DNA of 12,781 nucleotides, taken from contig DAOWBJ010000015.1 of assembly GCA_030634125.1 (NCBI GenBank), positions 1 to 12,781 of the forward strand, written 5' to 3'. The translations under genes were made by a program, and so were the position numbers. Positions 1 through 6,409 of this stretch are shown here, piece after piece (positions within the stretch are counted from its first letter, which is position 1; the number at the start of each line of letters is the position of its first letter). Under the pieces are notes generated by a model. It worked only from the letters and a program-made list of their open reading frames with translations, was not told where the DNA came from and ran no database searches. Source of the stretch: Victivallales bacterium. Lineage in GTDB: Bacteria; Verrucomicrobiota; Lentisphaeria; Victivallales; Victivallaceae.

Positions 1-2
1 AG

Positions 3-140
3 CAATTTGAAAATCCAAGTTATTTTTGAGTGGATCCTAAGTCCGAATACTGGTGTGCTTATAAATTGCATTTGTCACTTGCGGACGGCGGAGTTTCACA
101 GGAGGTCAATACAAAAAAACAGGATTTTGGTGGGACCTAA
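3..140 (+). pseudogene. Decayed fragment resembling a glycoside hydrolase family 2 domain end
   Basis: Read in the frame starting at base 3, this stretch gives a protein-like sequence broken by one TGA at 27-29 and ended by TAA at 138-140. After the TGA the residues include YKLHLSLADGG and later QDFGG. This follows the pattern seen at the end of the immunoglobulin-like domain of GH2 enzymes: a tryptophan region, then P..LY.L.v.L, a turn, then FG.R. Restoring the TGA to TGG would put a tryptophan at the position GH2 proteins usually have one, so a single nonsense change is plausible. No catalytic domain follows. The fragment has no visible start and runs off the left edge of the window. The match is by eye only and short, so the call is tentative; it could be a chance open stretch. 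Confidence 0.3.
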
Positions 141-156
141 CCACATGCATGTGGTT
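139..156. promoter_or_regulatory. 18-bp perfect palindrome, possible operator
   Basis: The sequence AACCACATGCATGTGGTT is identical to its reverse complement over all 18 bases. It lies about 125 bases upstream of the SGNH hydrolase start, just past the end of the decayed frame. Perfect palindromes of this size are typical of sites for dimeric repressors such as LacI/GalR or TetR proteins. No regulator gene is visible nearby, so the binding factor is unknown. It could also simply be a small cruciform without function. Confidence 0.35.
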
Positions 157-220
157 CAGACCGCATCGGACGTGTTAAAATTGTTTTGACGCGTGTAAAA
201 TTAAATTTTTAACTAAAGGA

Positions 221-243
221 AGCCAATAGTTTTGAAATTGGCT
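221..243. repeat. Small inverted repeat in the leader of the SGNH gene
   Basis: AGCCAAT at 221-227 pairs perfectly with ATTGGCT at 237-243 around a 9-base loop. There is no T-run on the plus strand after it, so it does not look like a standard terminator for that strand. It sits between the palindrome and the ribosome binding site (AGGAA at about 269-273) of the following gene. It may be a leader hairpin, but it is only 7 bp and could be chance. Confidence 0.25.
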
Positions 244-281
244 CATTAGATAAACAATTTTATAAATAGGAACCATAAAAA

Positions 282-1010
282 ATGAACAGCTTGGCAAGGA
301 CGATTGGAAAACTTAAAAACGGTGAACATTGCACCATCGTCGCATTAGGCGATTCGATAACTGAAGTGACGTTTCATACGCGAGACCGATTGAACTGGGT
401 TGGGTTGCTGGAAGAAGCCGTCTTTGAAGCTTACGGTAATGGCGTCTGTACACTCATAAATTCCGGGAAATGCGCCTCGTCATACGCGGAGGCGCTGACT
501 CGTATCGAACGCGACGTTCTACGTTATGAACCGGATCTGGTAATAATTGCTTTCGGCATGAATGATGCCGGAGACGGCTTGGAGAAACTGCCGGAATTCC
601 AGAAAAACGTCCGCAGGACAATCGCGCTTATCCGCGAACGCTGCGGCAGCGAGATACTTATTCGCACCCCGAACCCGGTTGTTCCGACGCATGGCGTATC
701 GCTACCGGAAAACTGTCGGGCCGGGCAGTGTTGGGAATCCCCGAACCGCCCACTCCTGAAATATTCAGCGGTTCTGGTGAAACTCGCAGATGAACTTGAT
801 TGCGCCTGCGTTGATCATTATACGCTCTGGACGGAGAAAAAATATACTGTTAAACATCCGGTTGCTGATTCCCAGGGACTTTGGATAAGGATGGGAGACG
901 CTATCCATCCAGGTTATATCGGGCATCTTGCGTTTTTCCGGGAGCTCGCGCCGCTGTTCGGTGTGTCCAAATATTTCCCGTGGGAGGAAATGGAAAATAA
1001 AATTTTATAA
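282..1010 (+). CDS. SGNH/GDSL-family hydrolase, probably a cytoplasmic esterase or deacetylase
   Basis: The 242-residue protein has the marks of the SGNH superfamily. Block I is GDSIT with the predicted nucleophile Ser25. A glycine in the INSGK stretch fits block II. GMND at 92-95 gives the block III Asn94. GDAIHPG gives the D-x-x-H pair Asp206 and His209 of block V. Together these make a complete Ser/Asp/His triad plus oxyanion-hole residues. There is no signal peptide or membrane segment, so the enzyme is expected in the cytoplasm. The family cleaves acyl esters, often acetyl groups on sugars, but the substrate cannot be read from sequence. The start is supported by AGGAA about 10 bases upstream. 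The stop lies 12 bases before the NIF3-family gene, so the two are probably co-transcribed. Base composition is richer in G+C than in the lipoprotein cluster further right. Confidence 0.85.
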   Translation: MNSLARTIGKLKNGEHCTIVALGDSITEVTFHTRDRLNWVGLLEEAVFEAYGNGVCTLINSGKCASSYAEALTRIERDVLRYEPDLVIIAFGMNDAGDGLEKLPEFQKNVRRTIALIRERCGSEILIRTPNPVVPTHGVSLPENCRAGQCWESPNRPLLKYSAVLVKLADELDCACVDHYTLWTEKKYTVKHPVADSQGLWIRMGDAIHPGYIGHLAFFRELAPLFGVSKYFPWEEMENKIL

Positions 1011-1022
1011 GGAATAAAGTTC

Positions 1023-1811
1023 ATGATTGTACAGGATGTTACAAAATATGTTGAAAACCGGACCGGGCACAGTCTGAATCGCGACGAAGGGATTCATCAC
1101 GGTAATGGAGAGCAGATAGTCAAAGGGGCAACCGTGGCATGGATGGCAACGCCCGACGCAATCCGCGCTGCCGGAGAAGCCAGACATGAACTTCTGATTG
1201 TCCACGAAAGCCTCTATTATCCGTATGATGTGGTGATAGCTCCCGATCCTCCGGCGGACTGGGAAGATTGGCAAGTTAACCGACAGCGCCGTTCTCTGCT
1301 CGAACAGTACGATCTCAATCTGGTGCGTATTCACGGTTCAGCCGATGAGATATGTATTCTTGATTTATTTGCGAAAGTATTGGGTCTCGAGAACGAGGTC
1401 TTTTCAGATGAACAATACCTTAAGATATATGAGATATCACCGACACCGCTTCGCGAATTGGCAAAGAGCGTAAAAGAACGCACGGGTATGTCCGGTTTAC
1501 GGATTGCTTCCGCTGGTGATATGGACCGGATGGTTCATCGGGTCGGACTGCCGTGGGGCGGCATGGGGCTTTTTGTCAATGTCGATTATCAGCAGCGGCT
1601 TCTTGAACACGGTTGTGATGTCTTCATTGCCGGGGAGACGGACAACTACGGATTCCGTTTCGCGGCGGAATGCGGAATCCCGATGATAGAGACCAGCCAT
1701 GAGATAAGCGAAAACCCGGGTTTTAGGCGTTTTTCGTCCATGCTCTCGGCAGCATTTTTCGATGTCGAATTCCAGTTCTACGAAAATGATTGCGTCTGGG
1801 AAATAATGTAA
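1023..1811 (+). CDS. NIF3-family dinuclear metal-center protein
   Basis: The 262-residue product fits the NIF3 (DUF34, YbgI/YqfO-like) family, whose members form hexameric rings and bind two metal ions. The N-terminal half carries a VKGATVAWMATPDAI stretch and LLIVHE with His61, at the place where the family has its HHP metal ligand motif; here the second histidine is Glu62. The C-terminal half has DVFIAGETDNYG and then SHEISE, giving His226 and Glu230 as the usual C-terminal ligands. The in vivo reaction of the family is not settled; some relatives are annotated as GTP cyclohydrolase I type 2, which is weakly supported. AAGGA lies about 9 bases before the ATG. Only 12 bases separate it from the SGNH gene, which suggests a two-gene operon. 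The HE variant may mark a subfamily with changed metal chemistry. Confidence 0.85.
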   Translation: MIVQDVTKYVENRTGHSLNRDEGIHHGNGEQIVKGATVAWMATPDAIRAAGEARHELLIVHESLYYPYDVVIAPDPPADWEDWQVNRQRRSLLEQYDLNLVRIHGSADEICILDLFAKVLGLENEVFSDEQYLKIYEISPTPLRELAKSVKERTGMSGLRIASAGDMDRMVHRVGLPWGGMGLFVNVDYQQRLLEHGCDVFIAGETDNYGFRFAAECGIPMIETSHEISENPGFRRFSSMLSAAFFDVEFQFYENDCVWEIM

Positions 1812-2049
1812 AAAGCGGATAAAACCAAACGGATTATTTATGGTAACAGCAGGAAAGTAAAATTATGTAATTTAGAAATACAATATCAAAAATCAGATAA
1901 AACGAATCATATGTCCCCTCTGGGGAGGAATGATAAGTAAAATTTGTCTTTTCGGAACGGAGCTCGTTTGGTAAAACGGCAGGTCGTCAAGTGTGACGTA
2001 TTCGCAAAAGCGATGGAAACATTGTTAATATAAAACAGAAACAGCTTCT

Positions 2050-2259
2050 TCACCAGAATTCATGGGTGAATTCTGGTTCCGGCAGGTCTCCAAGTTGATG
2101 ATATAAGGCTATTTCTATAACTTTGAACGAGCGATAACCGAATGCTTTTCTGACTGTCAGATTTATTTTCCTGTTCAAGCCCTCCACAATTCCACTATTG
2201 AACTGTTTTTTCGCCTTGAAATAATTCAGGAGTAATTCTCTATGTGAACGGAGCAGTAA
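2050..2259 (-). pseudogene. Truncated ISL3-family transposase C-terminus
   Basis: The minus-strand frame reads RSHRELLLNYFKAKKQFN, continues with GIVEGLNRKINLTVRKAFGY and later IEIALYHQLGDLPEPEF, and stops at TGA (2050-2052). This matches the conserved end of the ISL3 DDE transposase: the glutamate of the catalytic triad in the VEGLN motif, the lysine/arginine-rich helix with a GYR-type turn, and the closing LP-P tail. A complete ISL3 transposase has about 400 residues; about 70 remain. Upstream the match is lost near 2250 and an in-frame TAA lies at 2260-2262, so the N-terminal part, including the zinc-ribbon and HTH regions, is missing. The piece is therefore inactive. I could not identify terminal inverted repeats or target duplications. 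Confidence 0.8.
2052..2077. repeat. 11-bp inverted repeat with 4-base loop at the transposase 3' end
   Basis: ACCAGAATTCA at 2052-2062 is the exact reverse complement of TGAATTCTGGT at 2067-2077, with TGGG between them. On the minus strand the hairpin covers the last codons of the transposase remnant and abuts its TGA. There is no T-run after it, so a simple intrinsic terminator is unlikely. It may be a recognition structure of the element or a folding signal in its mRNA. Confidence 0.6.
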
Positions 2260-2356
2260 TTATCATCATTTTATTAGTATTGATAATAGGAAGCCTGAAA
2301 GGCAGTAAATCATAGGTTAAACTTTTACAATTACCTAAATAATCTTCCTTTTTCAT

Positions 2357-2385
2357 TTGACAAAGTTTTTGGATTGGGGTAAATT
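2357..2385 (+). promoter_or_regulatory. Sigma70-type promoter of the lipoprotein cluster
   Basis: A consensus -35 box TTGACA at 2357-2362 is followed after 17 bases by TAAATT at 2380-2385, which matches four of six positions of the -10 consensus. The spacing is optimal. The predicted transcript starts about 35 bases before the ATG at 2427, with AGAGG six bases ahead of that start. The region is AT-rich and directly precedes four same-strand genes, so it is the likely main promoter for them. Confidence 0.5.
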
Positions 2386-2426
2386 GATATTAATTAATAT
2401 GTATCATAATATAACAAGAGGTTTCT

Positions 2427-3563
2427 ATGAGCTGTAAATTAATGTTGATTTTATCCACGAGCGCATTGGTGGTTATTTTTTCAGGATGTTCTACCCCTCA
2501 AGTATCCAGTCATGGTATCGTTGATATTGATTCTGAAGTAATTGAAGGAGGAATCGGAAGCAATGAGGTAAGAACAGTGGCGCAGAAGATGTGTCCGGCT
2601 ATTTTGTCGCTACCTGATATTGCAAATAGTAACAGCGTAACACGAATTGCCATATCCCCAATGAAAAACAGTTCGCGGTTTATTGTAAATACAAATATTT
2701 TCATGAAAAAATTGAGACTTGATTTAAACCGTTATTCTAAAGGAAAAATTCGTTTCTTCTCGCAAAATAACGCTCGCAAAACACGGCATAGAATATTGAA
2801 AAATCGCCGGGAAAATCACGTCGAGGCAAGCTTGAATGACATTGCCAAACAATTTGTCCAGTCATATATTGTAACCAGTAGTAAAAAGCAGTTACGCCTT
2901 GCCACTATTCCTGTTTTGAGTACAAATCTTGTCGGCATGAATGCGGACAGCATGATAGCGACCCTGAGAAGCAAAATTGCCGGGAAATCAAAAGGGAAAG
3001 TAGTCTTTACTATGCCGGGAACCGTCAACAAGGCGGATTACTTGCTCACGGGACAGTTTATCGCTGACAGCATAAAAAAAGAAGGTATCGTCAATCTGGT
3101 CGATTATATAAAGGTGATGAACAAACGCATTAAAGAAGGCAAGAGTTTGGAAGTCTATGAACGCACAGCTGCAACAAAAAACAGCGGTGTTCAAATAAAT
3201 CTGGTCAACAAGGAGATTTTTCTTCATAAGCCTGAACTTTTTAGACAAATCCAAGCTTCGGCAAATCTGCGGGCAGAGCCGAACGTGACAAAAAAACTTA
3301 ACTTGCTGGTGGTAAACGCAAAAGATAAACTTGTTGTTTTTGAAAAACTATTTGTAATTGAAAAGAAAATTACCGATGGAACCGCAAAATCAAACTTGAT
3401 TTTGTCCGGTGAAATAACCAGCATGACCAAAAAACAGAGCGGCAAAATCGCCGACTACCTGTTAATTACAATGCAATTGATAGCCCCTGAATCCAATGAA
3501 GTGTTATGGGAAGATGGCTACGAAGTCAAAAAAGCATCTGTAACCGGAATTGTTTATCAATAA
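2427..3563 (+). CDS. LpoB-like lipoprotein with a large internal insertion
   Basis: The 378-residue protein starts with a lipoprotein signal: a hydrophobic stretch ending in FSGC, with Cys21 as the lipidated residue. Residues of the stretch RIAISPMKNSS and the later KLRLDLNRY resemble the first conserved part of LpoB. The end, with MQLIAPESNEVLWEDG (Trp361), resembles its last two strands. E. coli LpoB is about 210 residues and activates the peptidoglycan synthase PBP1b from the outer membrane. Two copies of a similar strand motif appear here, ADYLLTGQF (203-211) and SNLILSGEI (322-330), separated by about 110 lysine-rich residues, so the fold seems to contain an insertion or a partial duplication. 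The start is supported by AGAGG six bases upstream. It heads a run of four lipoprotein genes. Activation of a PBP is inference only; other CsgG/LpoB-fold lipoproteins are possible. Confidence 0.65.
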   Translation: MSCKLMLILSTSALVVIFSGCSTPQVSSHGIVDIDSEVIEGGIGSNEVRTVAQKMCPAILSLPDIANSNSVTRIAISPMKNSSRFIVNTNIFMKKLRLDLNRYSKGKIRFFSQNNARKTRHRILKNRRENHVEASLNDIAKQFVQSYIVTSSKKQLRLATIPVLSTNLVGMNADSMIATLRSKIAGKSKGKVVFTMPGTVNKADYLLTGQFIADSIKKEGIVNLVDYIKVMNKRIKEGKSLEVYERTAATKNSGVQINLVNKEIFLHKPELFRQIQASANLRAEPNVTKKLNLLVVNAKDKLVVFEKLFVIEKKITDGTAKSNLILSGEITSMTKKQSGKIADYLLITMQLIAPESNEVLWEDGYEVKKASVTGIVYQ

Positions 3564-3580
3564 AAAGGAGACTGTTATTA

Positions 3581-4051
3581 ATGAAAAACAAATTACTATT
3601 TTTTATAATGTTGACACTGATATCACTATGCGGTTGCAAATCCACATATAATCTGGAACCGGAGTCCGCAAGCGATCTTGCTGCTGAAGGCAGTGTCGTC
3701 GTTGTCCGTCCTGATCGATATGTTCTGTTTGGAACTCGCTCAGCCGCGGATTATCTGCGGATTACCTATTGCAACATGACCCAAAATGCAGGCGGGTTGC
3801 CGGAGATTAAACTCGGAATTAAAAATGTCAGCGGAAATCACTGGTGGGATATGGGTAGTGAGGATTTTACAATCTATGTGCAGGCGGTATTTTACAAAGA
3901 ACCGCTGAAAGGACAAAGCACCAGGTCAGCGCCGATTTTCAAAACAAACAAGCAGGCTGTATTCATAAAACGCGGAAAAACACAAGATTTAAGTTTTATT
4001 TCGCCAGTAAAAGGAGCTGGAGGGTATCAGATAATCATTTCAGAAGATTAA
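3581..4051 (+). CDS. YcfL-like (DUF1425) lipoprotein
   Basis: The 156-residue protein begins MKNKLLFFIMLTL and has the lipobox LCGC, giving lipidated Cys19. I chose the ATG at 3581 because AAAAGGAG lies 9 bases before it and the signal peptide begins there; the frame is open further upstream, but that part lies inside the preceding gene. The mature part has the layout of the YcfL family: a leading strand (VVVVRPDRYVL), a conserved LGIKNVSGNHWWD stretch in which N-x-S sits between strands, a strand with an aromatic core (YVQAVFY), and a final hydrophobic strand after GKTQDLSFISP. Its function is unknown. YcfL genes sit next to lpoB in E. coli, and the same order here supports the assignment. 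The match is weak at single residues, so confidence is moderate. Confidence 0.5.
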   Translation: MKNKLLFFIMLTLISLCGCKSTYNLEPESASDLAAEGSVVVVRPDRYVLFGTRSAADYLRITYCNMTQNAGGLPEIKLGIKNVSGNHWWDMGSEDFTIYVQAVFYKEPLKGQSTRSAPIFKTNKQAVFIKRGKTQDLSFISPVKGAGGYQIIISED

Positions 4052-4077
4052 CAATGATTTGATACACAGGTAAAAAA

Positions 4078-5754
4078 ATGAAAAGAGAGCTATTGTGTTT
4101 AATATGTGTTATTCTGCTTGCCGGATGTTCCACCTCTAAAATAGTTTACAAGAGTCAATCCGAACTAAATGAGATGGAAAAAATCGCGGATAGTGGAAGA
4201 GTCCACTTTAGAAACGCGAATTATGAAAAGGCGGAGAAAGTAATTCAACCATTATGCCTTGAACGGACTGTCAATCAGCCACTTTACCAGAGCGAATTAT
4301 CCAGTATTTATCTTTTGGCAGGTAAAAAAGAAAAAGCTCATAAGATGTTGATGTTGACGCATACTTCGCTTGAGGGACTTCATGATCAAAACAGCGAACG
4401 GCGTGCGGCAAGTGTTTGGGGCGATGAAGCGGAAAAAGTCTATAAAGGCGAGCCGTACGAACGATGCAGCCTGTACGTTTTACTGGCAATGTCATTTCTG
4501 AATCAAGGAGATGTCGATAATGCGCTGGCAGCGATAAAAACTGGATTACTCGCCGATTCAGACAGTAAAGAGAATAAGTATAAAGTTGATTACGCGCTAT
4601 TATATTTGCTGGCAGCAAAATGTTACGATATTCGGAAAGAATTCCAAGCGCGGGACAAAATGCTGGATGCGACATTTAATTCATTCATACAGAACAAACC
4701 CTTGTCAAAAATATTTGCCAATGAATTATATCGTGCATATTGCCAGAGGAAACAAAGCGGTAACTTAACAAAACCTCCAGCTAAATTATTGCGCCGCCTT
4801 TGTATTATCGCCTCCTCCGAAAAAATAGAAAAATGGCTGAAGAATACCCTGCGGGGCGACAAGGTGAATAAAAGTGAATTACATAATGCCGCCGTATGGG
4901 CAAAAGAATCGACCAGACAATTTAAACCGCTGGATTTTAATACCTTGATTGTTATATGGTGCGGCTCCCCTCCAAGTATGTTCAGACGAGGGGAATATGG
5001 TGAATTTCGCATTGTTCAGGAAGGTGTAATATCCTACCTTAACCCCTGCTCTATATTCATTAATGGTCAGGAATATGATCCATTCTATGGTTTCGGCGAT
5101 ATAAATTATCAGTCCAGAACCAGAGGAGCGAGAAGCATGGATCAGATATTAAAAGATAAAGCCAGCATGAAAAAAAGCACACATAATACCGCCGATGCCA
5201 TGATTGCCGCCGGAATCGGTTCAGGCGGCATTGTTGGCATGAGCATGGCTCTTTCCGGATTGATGGTCAAAGGCGCGGCAGCAAGCATGTCTGCCAAAGC
5301 TGACATCAGAAATTGGCAGAACCTGCCGCACTCTTTTGCGATAATACCGTTAAAATTGCCGAAAGGTGAACACGCCATTGATATTTGGCAATGGTATCGA
5401 GCAATTCCCGTGAGCAGCATATCGCTAAAAATATCTGTACAGGACGATAGCGTTTGCAATGTTTTTCATTTTCAACCTCCGGGGTTCACCACTGATACGA
5501 TTTACCAAAAATTTGCTTATAATTCGTTAAGCAGAATCATTAACGAATTTTCGAGCGTAACTATTAACACGGTTGACGTTAACGGCGATGGAGAATTATC
5601 AAGTATGGAGCGAAGTAATGCGAAAAATAAAATTATGCAGTTTTATGATAAAGACAAAAACGGCAAGTTATCCGCTTATGAATTGTTAAAATGCAAAGAA
5701 GCCATACATGAAGATTTTATTAAAAAAATGGGGCAAGAAGAAAAATGCGAATAG
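4078..5754 (+). CDS. COG3014-like TPR lipoprotein with C-terminal EF-hand pair
   Basis: The 558-residue protein has a short lipoprotein signal ending in LAGC (Cys17). Residues of roughly 30-200 form helical TPR-like repeats, including YERCSLYVLLAMSFLNQGD. A small-residue hydrophobic stretch at about 372-400 is followed by DIRNWQNLP (409-417) and LPKGEH (427-432), which are hallmarks I associate with COG3014 proteins. The C-terminus adds two canonical EF-hand loops: Asp500, Asn502, Asp504, Glu506, Ser508, Glu511 and Asp524, Asp526, Asn528, Lys530, Ser532, Glu535. These should bind calcium. I do not recall EF-hands in ordinary members, so a fusion is likely. The mature protein should be membrane anchored in the periplasm. 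Only 26 bases separate it from the YcfL-like gene, and its last codons overlap the next gene. The role is unknown; a part in envelope assembly is inference. Confidence 0.65.
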   Translation: MKRELLCLICVILLAGCSTSKIVYKSQSELNEMEKIADSGRVHFRNANYEKAEKVIQPLCLERTVNQPLYQSELSSIYLLAGKKEKAHKMLMLTHTSLEGLHDQNSERRAASVWGDEAEKVYKGEPYERCSLYVLLAMSFLNQGDVDNALAAIKTGLLADSDSKENKYKVDYALLYLLAAKCYDIRKEFQARDKMLDATFNSFIQNKPLSKIFANELYRAYCQRKQSGNLTKPPAKLLRRLCIIASSEKIEKWLKNTLRGDKVNKSELHNAAVWAKESTRQFKPLDFNTLIVIWCGSPPSMFRRGEYGEFRIVQEGVISYLNPCSIFINGQEYDPFYGFGDINYQSRTRGARSMDQILKDKASMKKSTHNTADAMIAAGIGSGGIVGMSMALSGLMVKGAAASMSAKADIRNWQNLPHSFAIIPLKLPKGEHAIDIWQWYRAIPVSSISLKISVQDDSVCNVFHFQPPGFTTDTIYQKFAYNSLSRIINEFSSVTINTVDVNGDGELSSMERSNAKNKIMQFYDKDKNGKLSAYELLKCKEAIHEDFIKKMGQEEKCE

Positions 5755-6284
5755 TTATCTCAACTATAATTTTATCGGTGTTCGTGATAATATTGGGTGC
5801 TGGCTGCGCCGGCAAAAAAATTATATTAACAAAAATTCCACACTATCAAAAACTCGAAAAATCTTATAATACATCAGCTGTTTGCCATGTGAATACCGAG
5901 TTATTGCAAAACAGTTCGAAGACGCGGCAATTTAAAAATATGTTTATAGATGCGCTTCGCAAAAATAAATATAAAGTTGTGGACATTGAAGGTCTCAGTA
6001 CAAAAAGGGTGCGCGGTCAAGTTGATAAGATGATTTTATTGGCGGTATATAATAAACGTTCAATATTCCTACCGGTTAAAAAGCAGGCAGCTTTTGACCT
6101 TAATATTGTTCTAGCCATCACTGACATTTCAAAAACAAAAGCTAAAAAACATACTTTGCGTTATTTTACTTCCTGGGGAAGGAGTATTGTACCATGTGAT
6201 TATGAGGGGAAAAAGGACGGTGCCGTTTTTATGAAAAAAAATTATACAAAGGCCACACTACAAGCCATCAATCATCTTTTATAA
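5745..6284 (+). CDS. Small lipoprotein of unknown function
   Basis: I do not recognise this 179-residue protein. It starts with a long hydrophobic segment and a GAGC box, giving Cys21 as the probable lipidation site; glycine at position -3 is atypical, with leucine one place earlier. The mature part is basic and lysine-rich. A stretch FKNMFIDALRKNKYKVVD is reminiscent of the helix-strand unit in which lipoproteins of the LpoB/CsgG-like fold place an F..AL...g..V pattern, but nothing closer. There are two more cysteines, one near residue 47 and one in the VPCDYEG stretch. The gene overlaps the end of the COG3014-like gene by 10 bases, so the two are probably translationally coupled. It closes the four-gene lipoprotein run. 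Confidence 0.7.
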   Translation: MRIVISTIILSVFVIILGAGCAGKKIILTKIPHYQKLEKSYNTSAVCHVNTELLQNSSKTRQFKNMFIDALRKNKYKVVDIEGLSTKRVRGQVDKMILLAVYNKRSIFLPVKKQAAFDLNIVLAITDISKTKAKKHTLRYFTSWGRSIVPCDYEGKKDGAVFMKKNYTKATLQAINHLL

Positions 6285-6297
6285 ACAACTGCATTAC

Positions 6298-6318
6298 AAA
6301 AACCCACTAAACCGTGGG
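6298..6318 (-). terminator. Intrinsic terminator for the minus-strand cinA operon
   Basis: Read on the minus strand, CCCAC pairs with GTGGG (plus-strand 6314-6318 and 6303-6307) around a 6-base loop and is followed directly by five T residues (6302-6298). This is a hairpin and U-tract, although the stem is only 5 bp. It lies about 90 bases past the cinA stop and just after the end of the convergent lipoprotein genes. Confidence 0.45.
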
Positions 6319-6353
6319 GCTAAACGATTTGAGAAGTGTCTTCTGTTTAAGCC
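6318..6353. repeat. Extended imperfect hairpin between convergent operons
   Basis: Three paired blocks nest around one small loop: GGCT/AGCC (6318-6321, 6350-6353), AAAC/GTTT (6322-6325, 6345-6348) and AGAAG/CTTCT (6332-6336, 6340-6344). One base is bulged on one side and six are unpaired on the other. On the plus strand there is no T-run after it. It may help stop or stabilise transcripts at the junction of the two operons. Confidence 0.35.
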
Positions 6354-6409
6354 GGGAAACGCTCATGCGGGAAAAATTGAGTCATAAAGCATTCCGCCCC
6401 GGAGCGATT

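Larger units (their letters stand above)
1812..2426. other. Gene-poor gap with transposase debris, small hairpins and a promoter
   Basis: No intact gene is supported in these 615 bases. The left part holds several very short hairpins: TCCCC/GGGGA at 1914-1926, CGTCA/TGACG at 1985-1998 and TCGC/GCGA at 2002-2013. The middle holds a truncated transposase frame on the minus strand (2050-2259) with an 11-bp inverted repeat at its 3' end. The right part is AT-rich and ends in the promoter and ribosome binding site of the lipoprotein cluster. The gap looks like a site where an insertion sequence landed and was then mostly lost. Confidence 0.6.

Noticed and set aside
186..214. TTGACG followed after 17 bases by TTAACT as a promoter for the SGNH gene
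   Set aside because: The -35 box is good but the -10 box matches only three of six positions, so it cannot be told from chance in AT-rich sequence.
1907..2053. Minus-strand 48-codon frame starting GTG AAG AAG
   Set aside because: It overlaps the transposase stop, has no ribosome binding site and no recognisable pattern; its end runs through a small hairpin.
2240..2356. Minus-strand 38-codon frame starting ATG AAA AAG
   Set aside because: There is no ribosome binding site; it overlaps the lipoprotein promoter and runs out of frame into the transposase fragment.
3506..3580. Upstream extension of the YcfL-like frame
   Set aside because: It lies inside the preceding gene, and the strong ribosome binding site and signal peptide both place the start at 3581.
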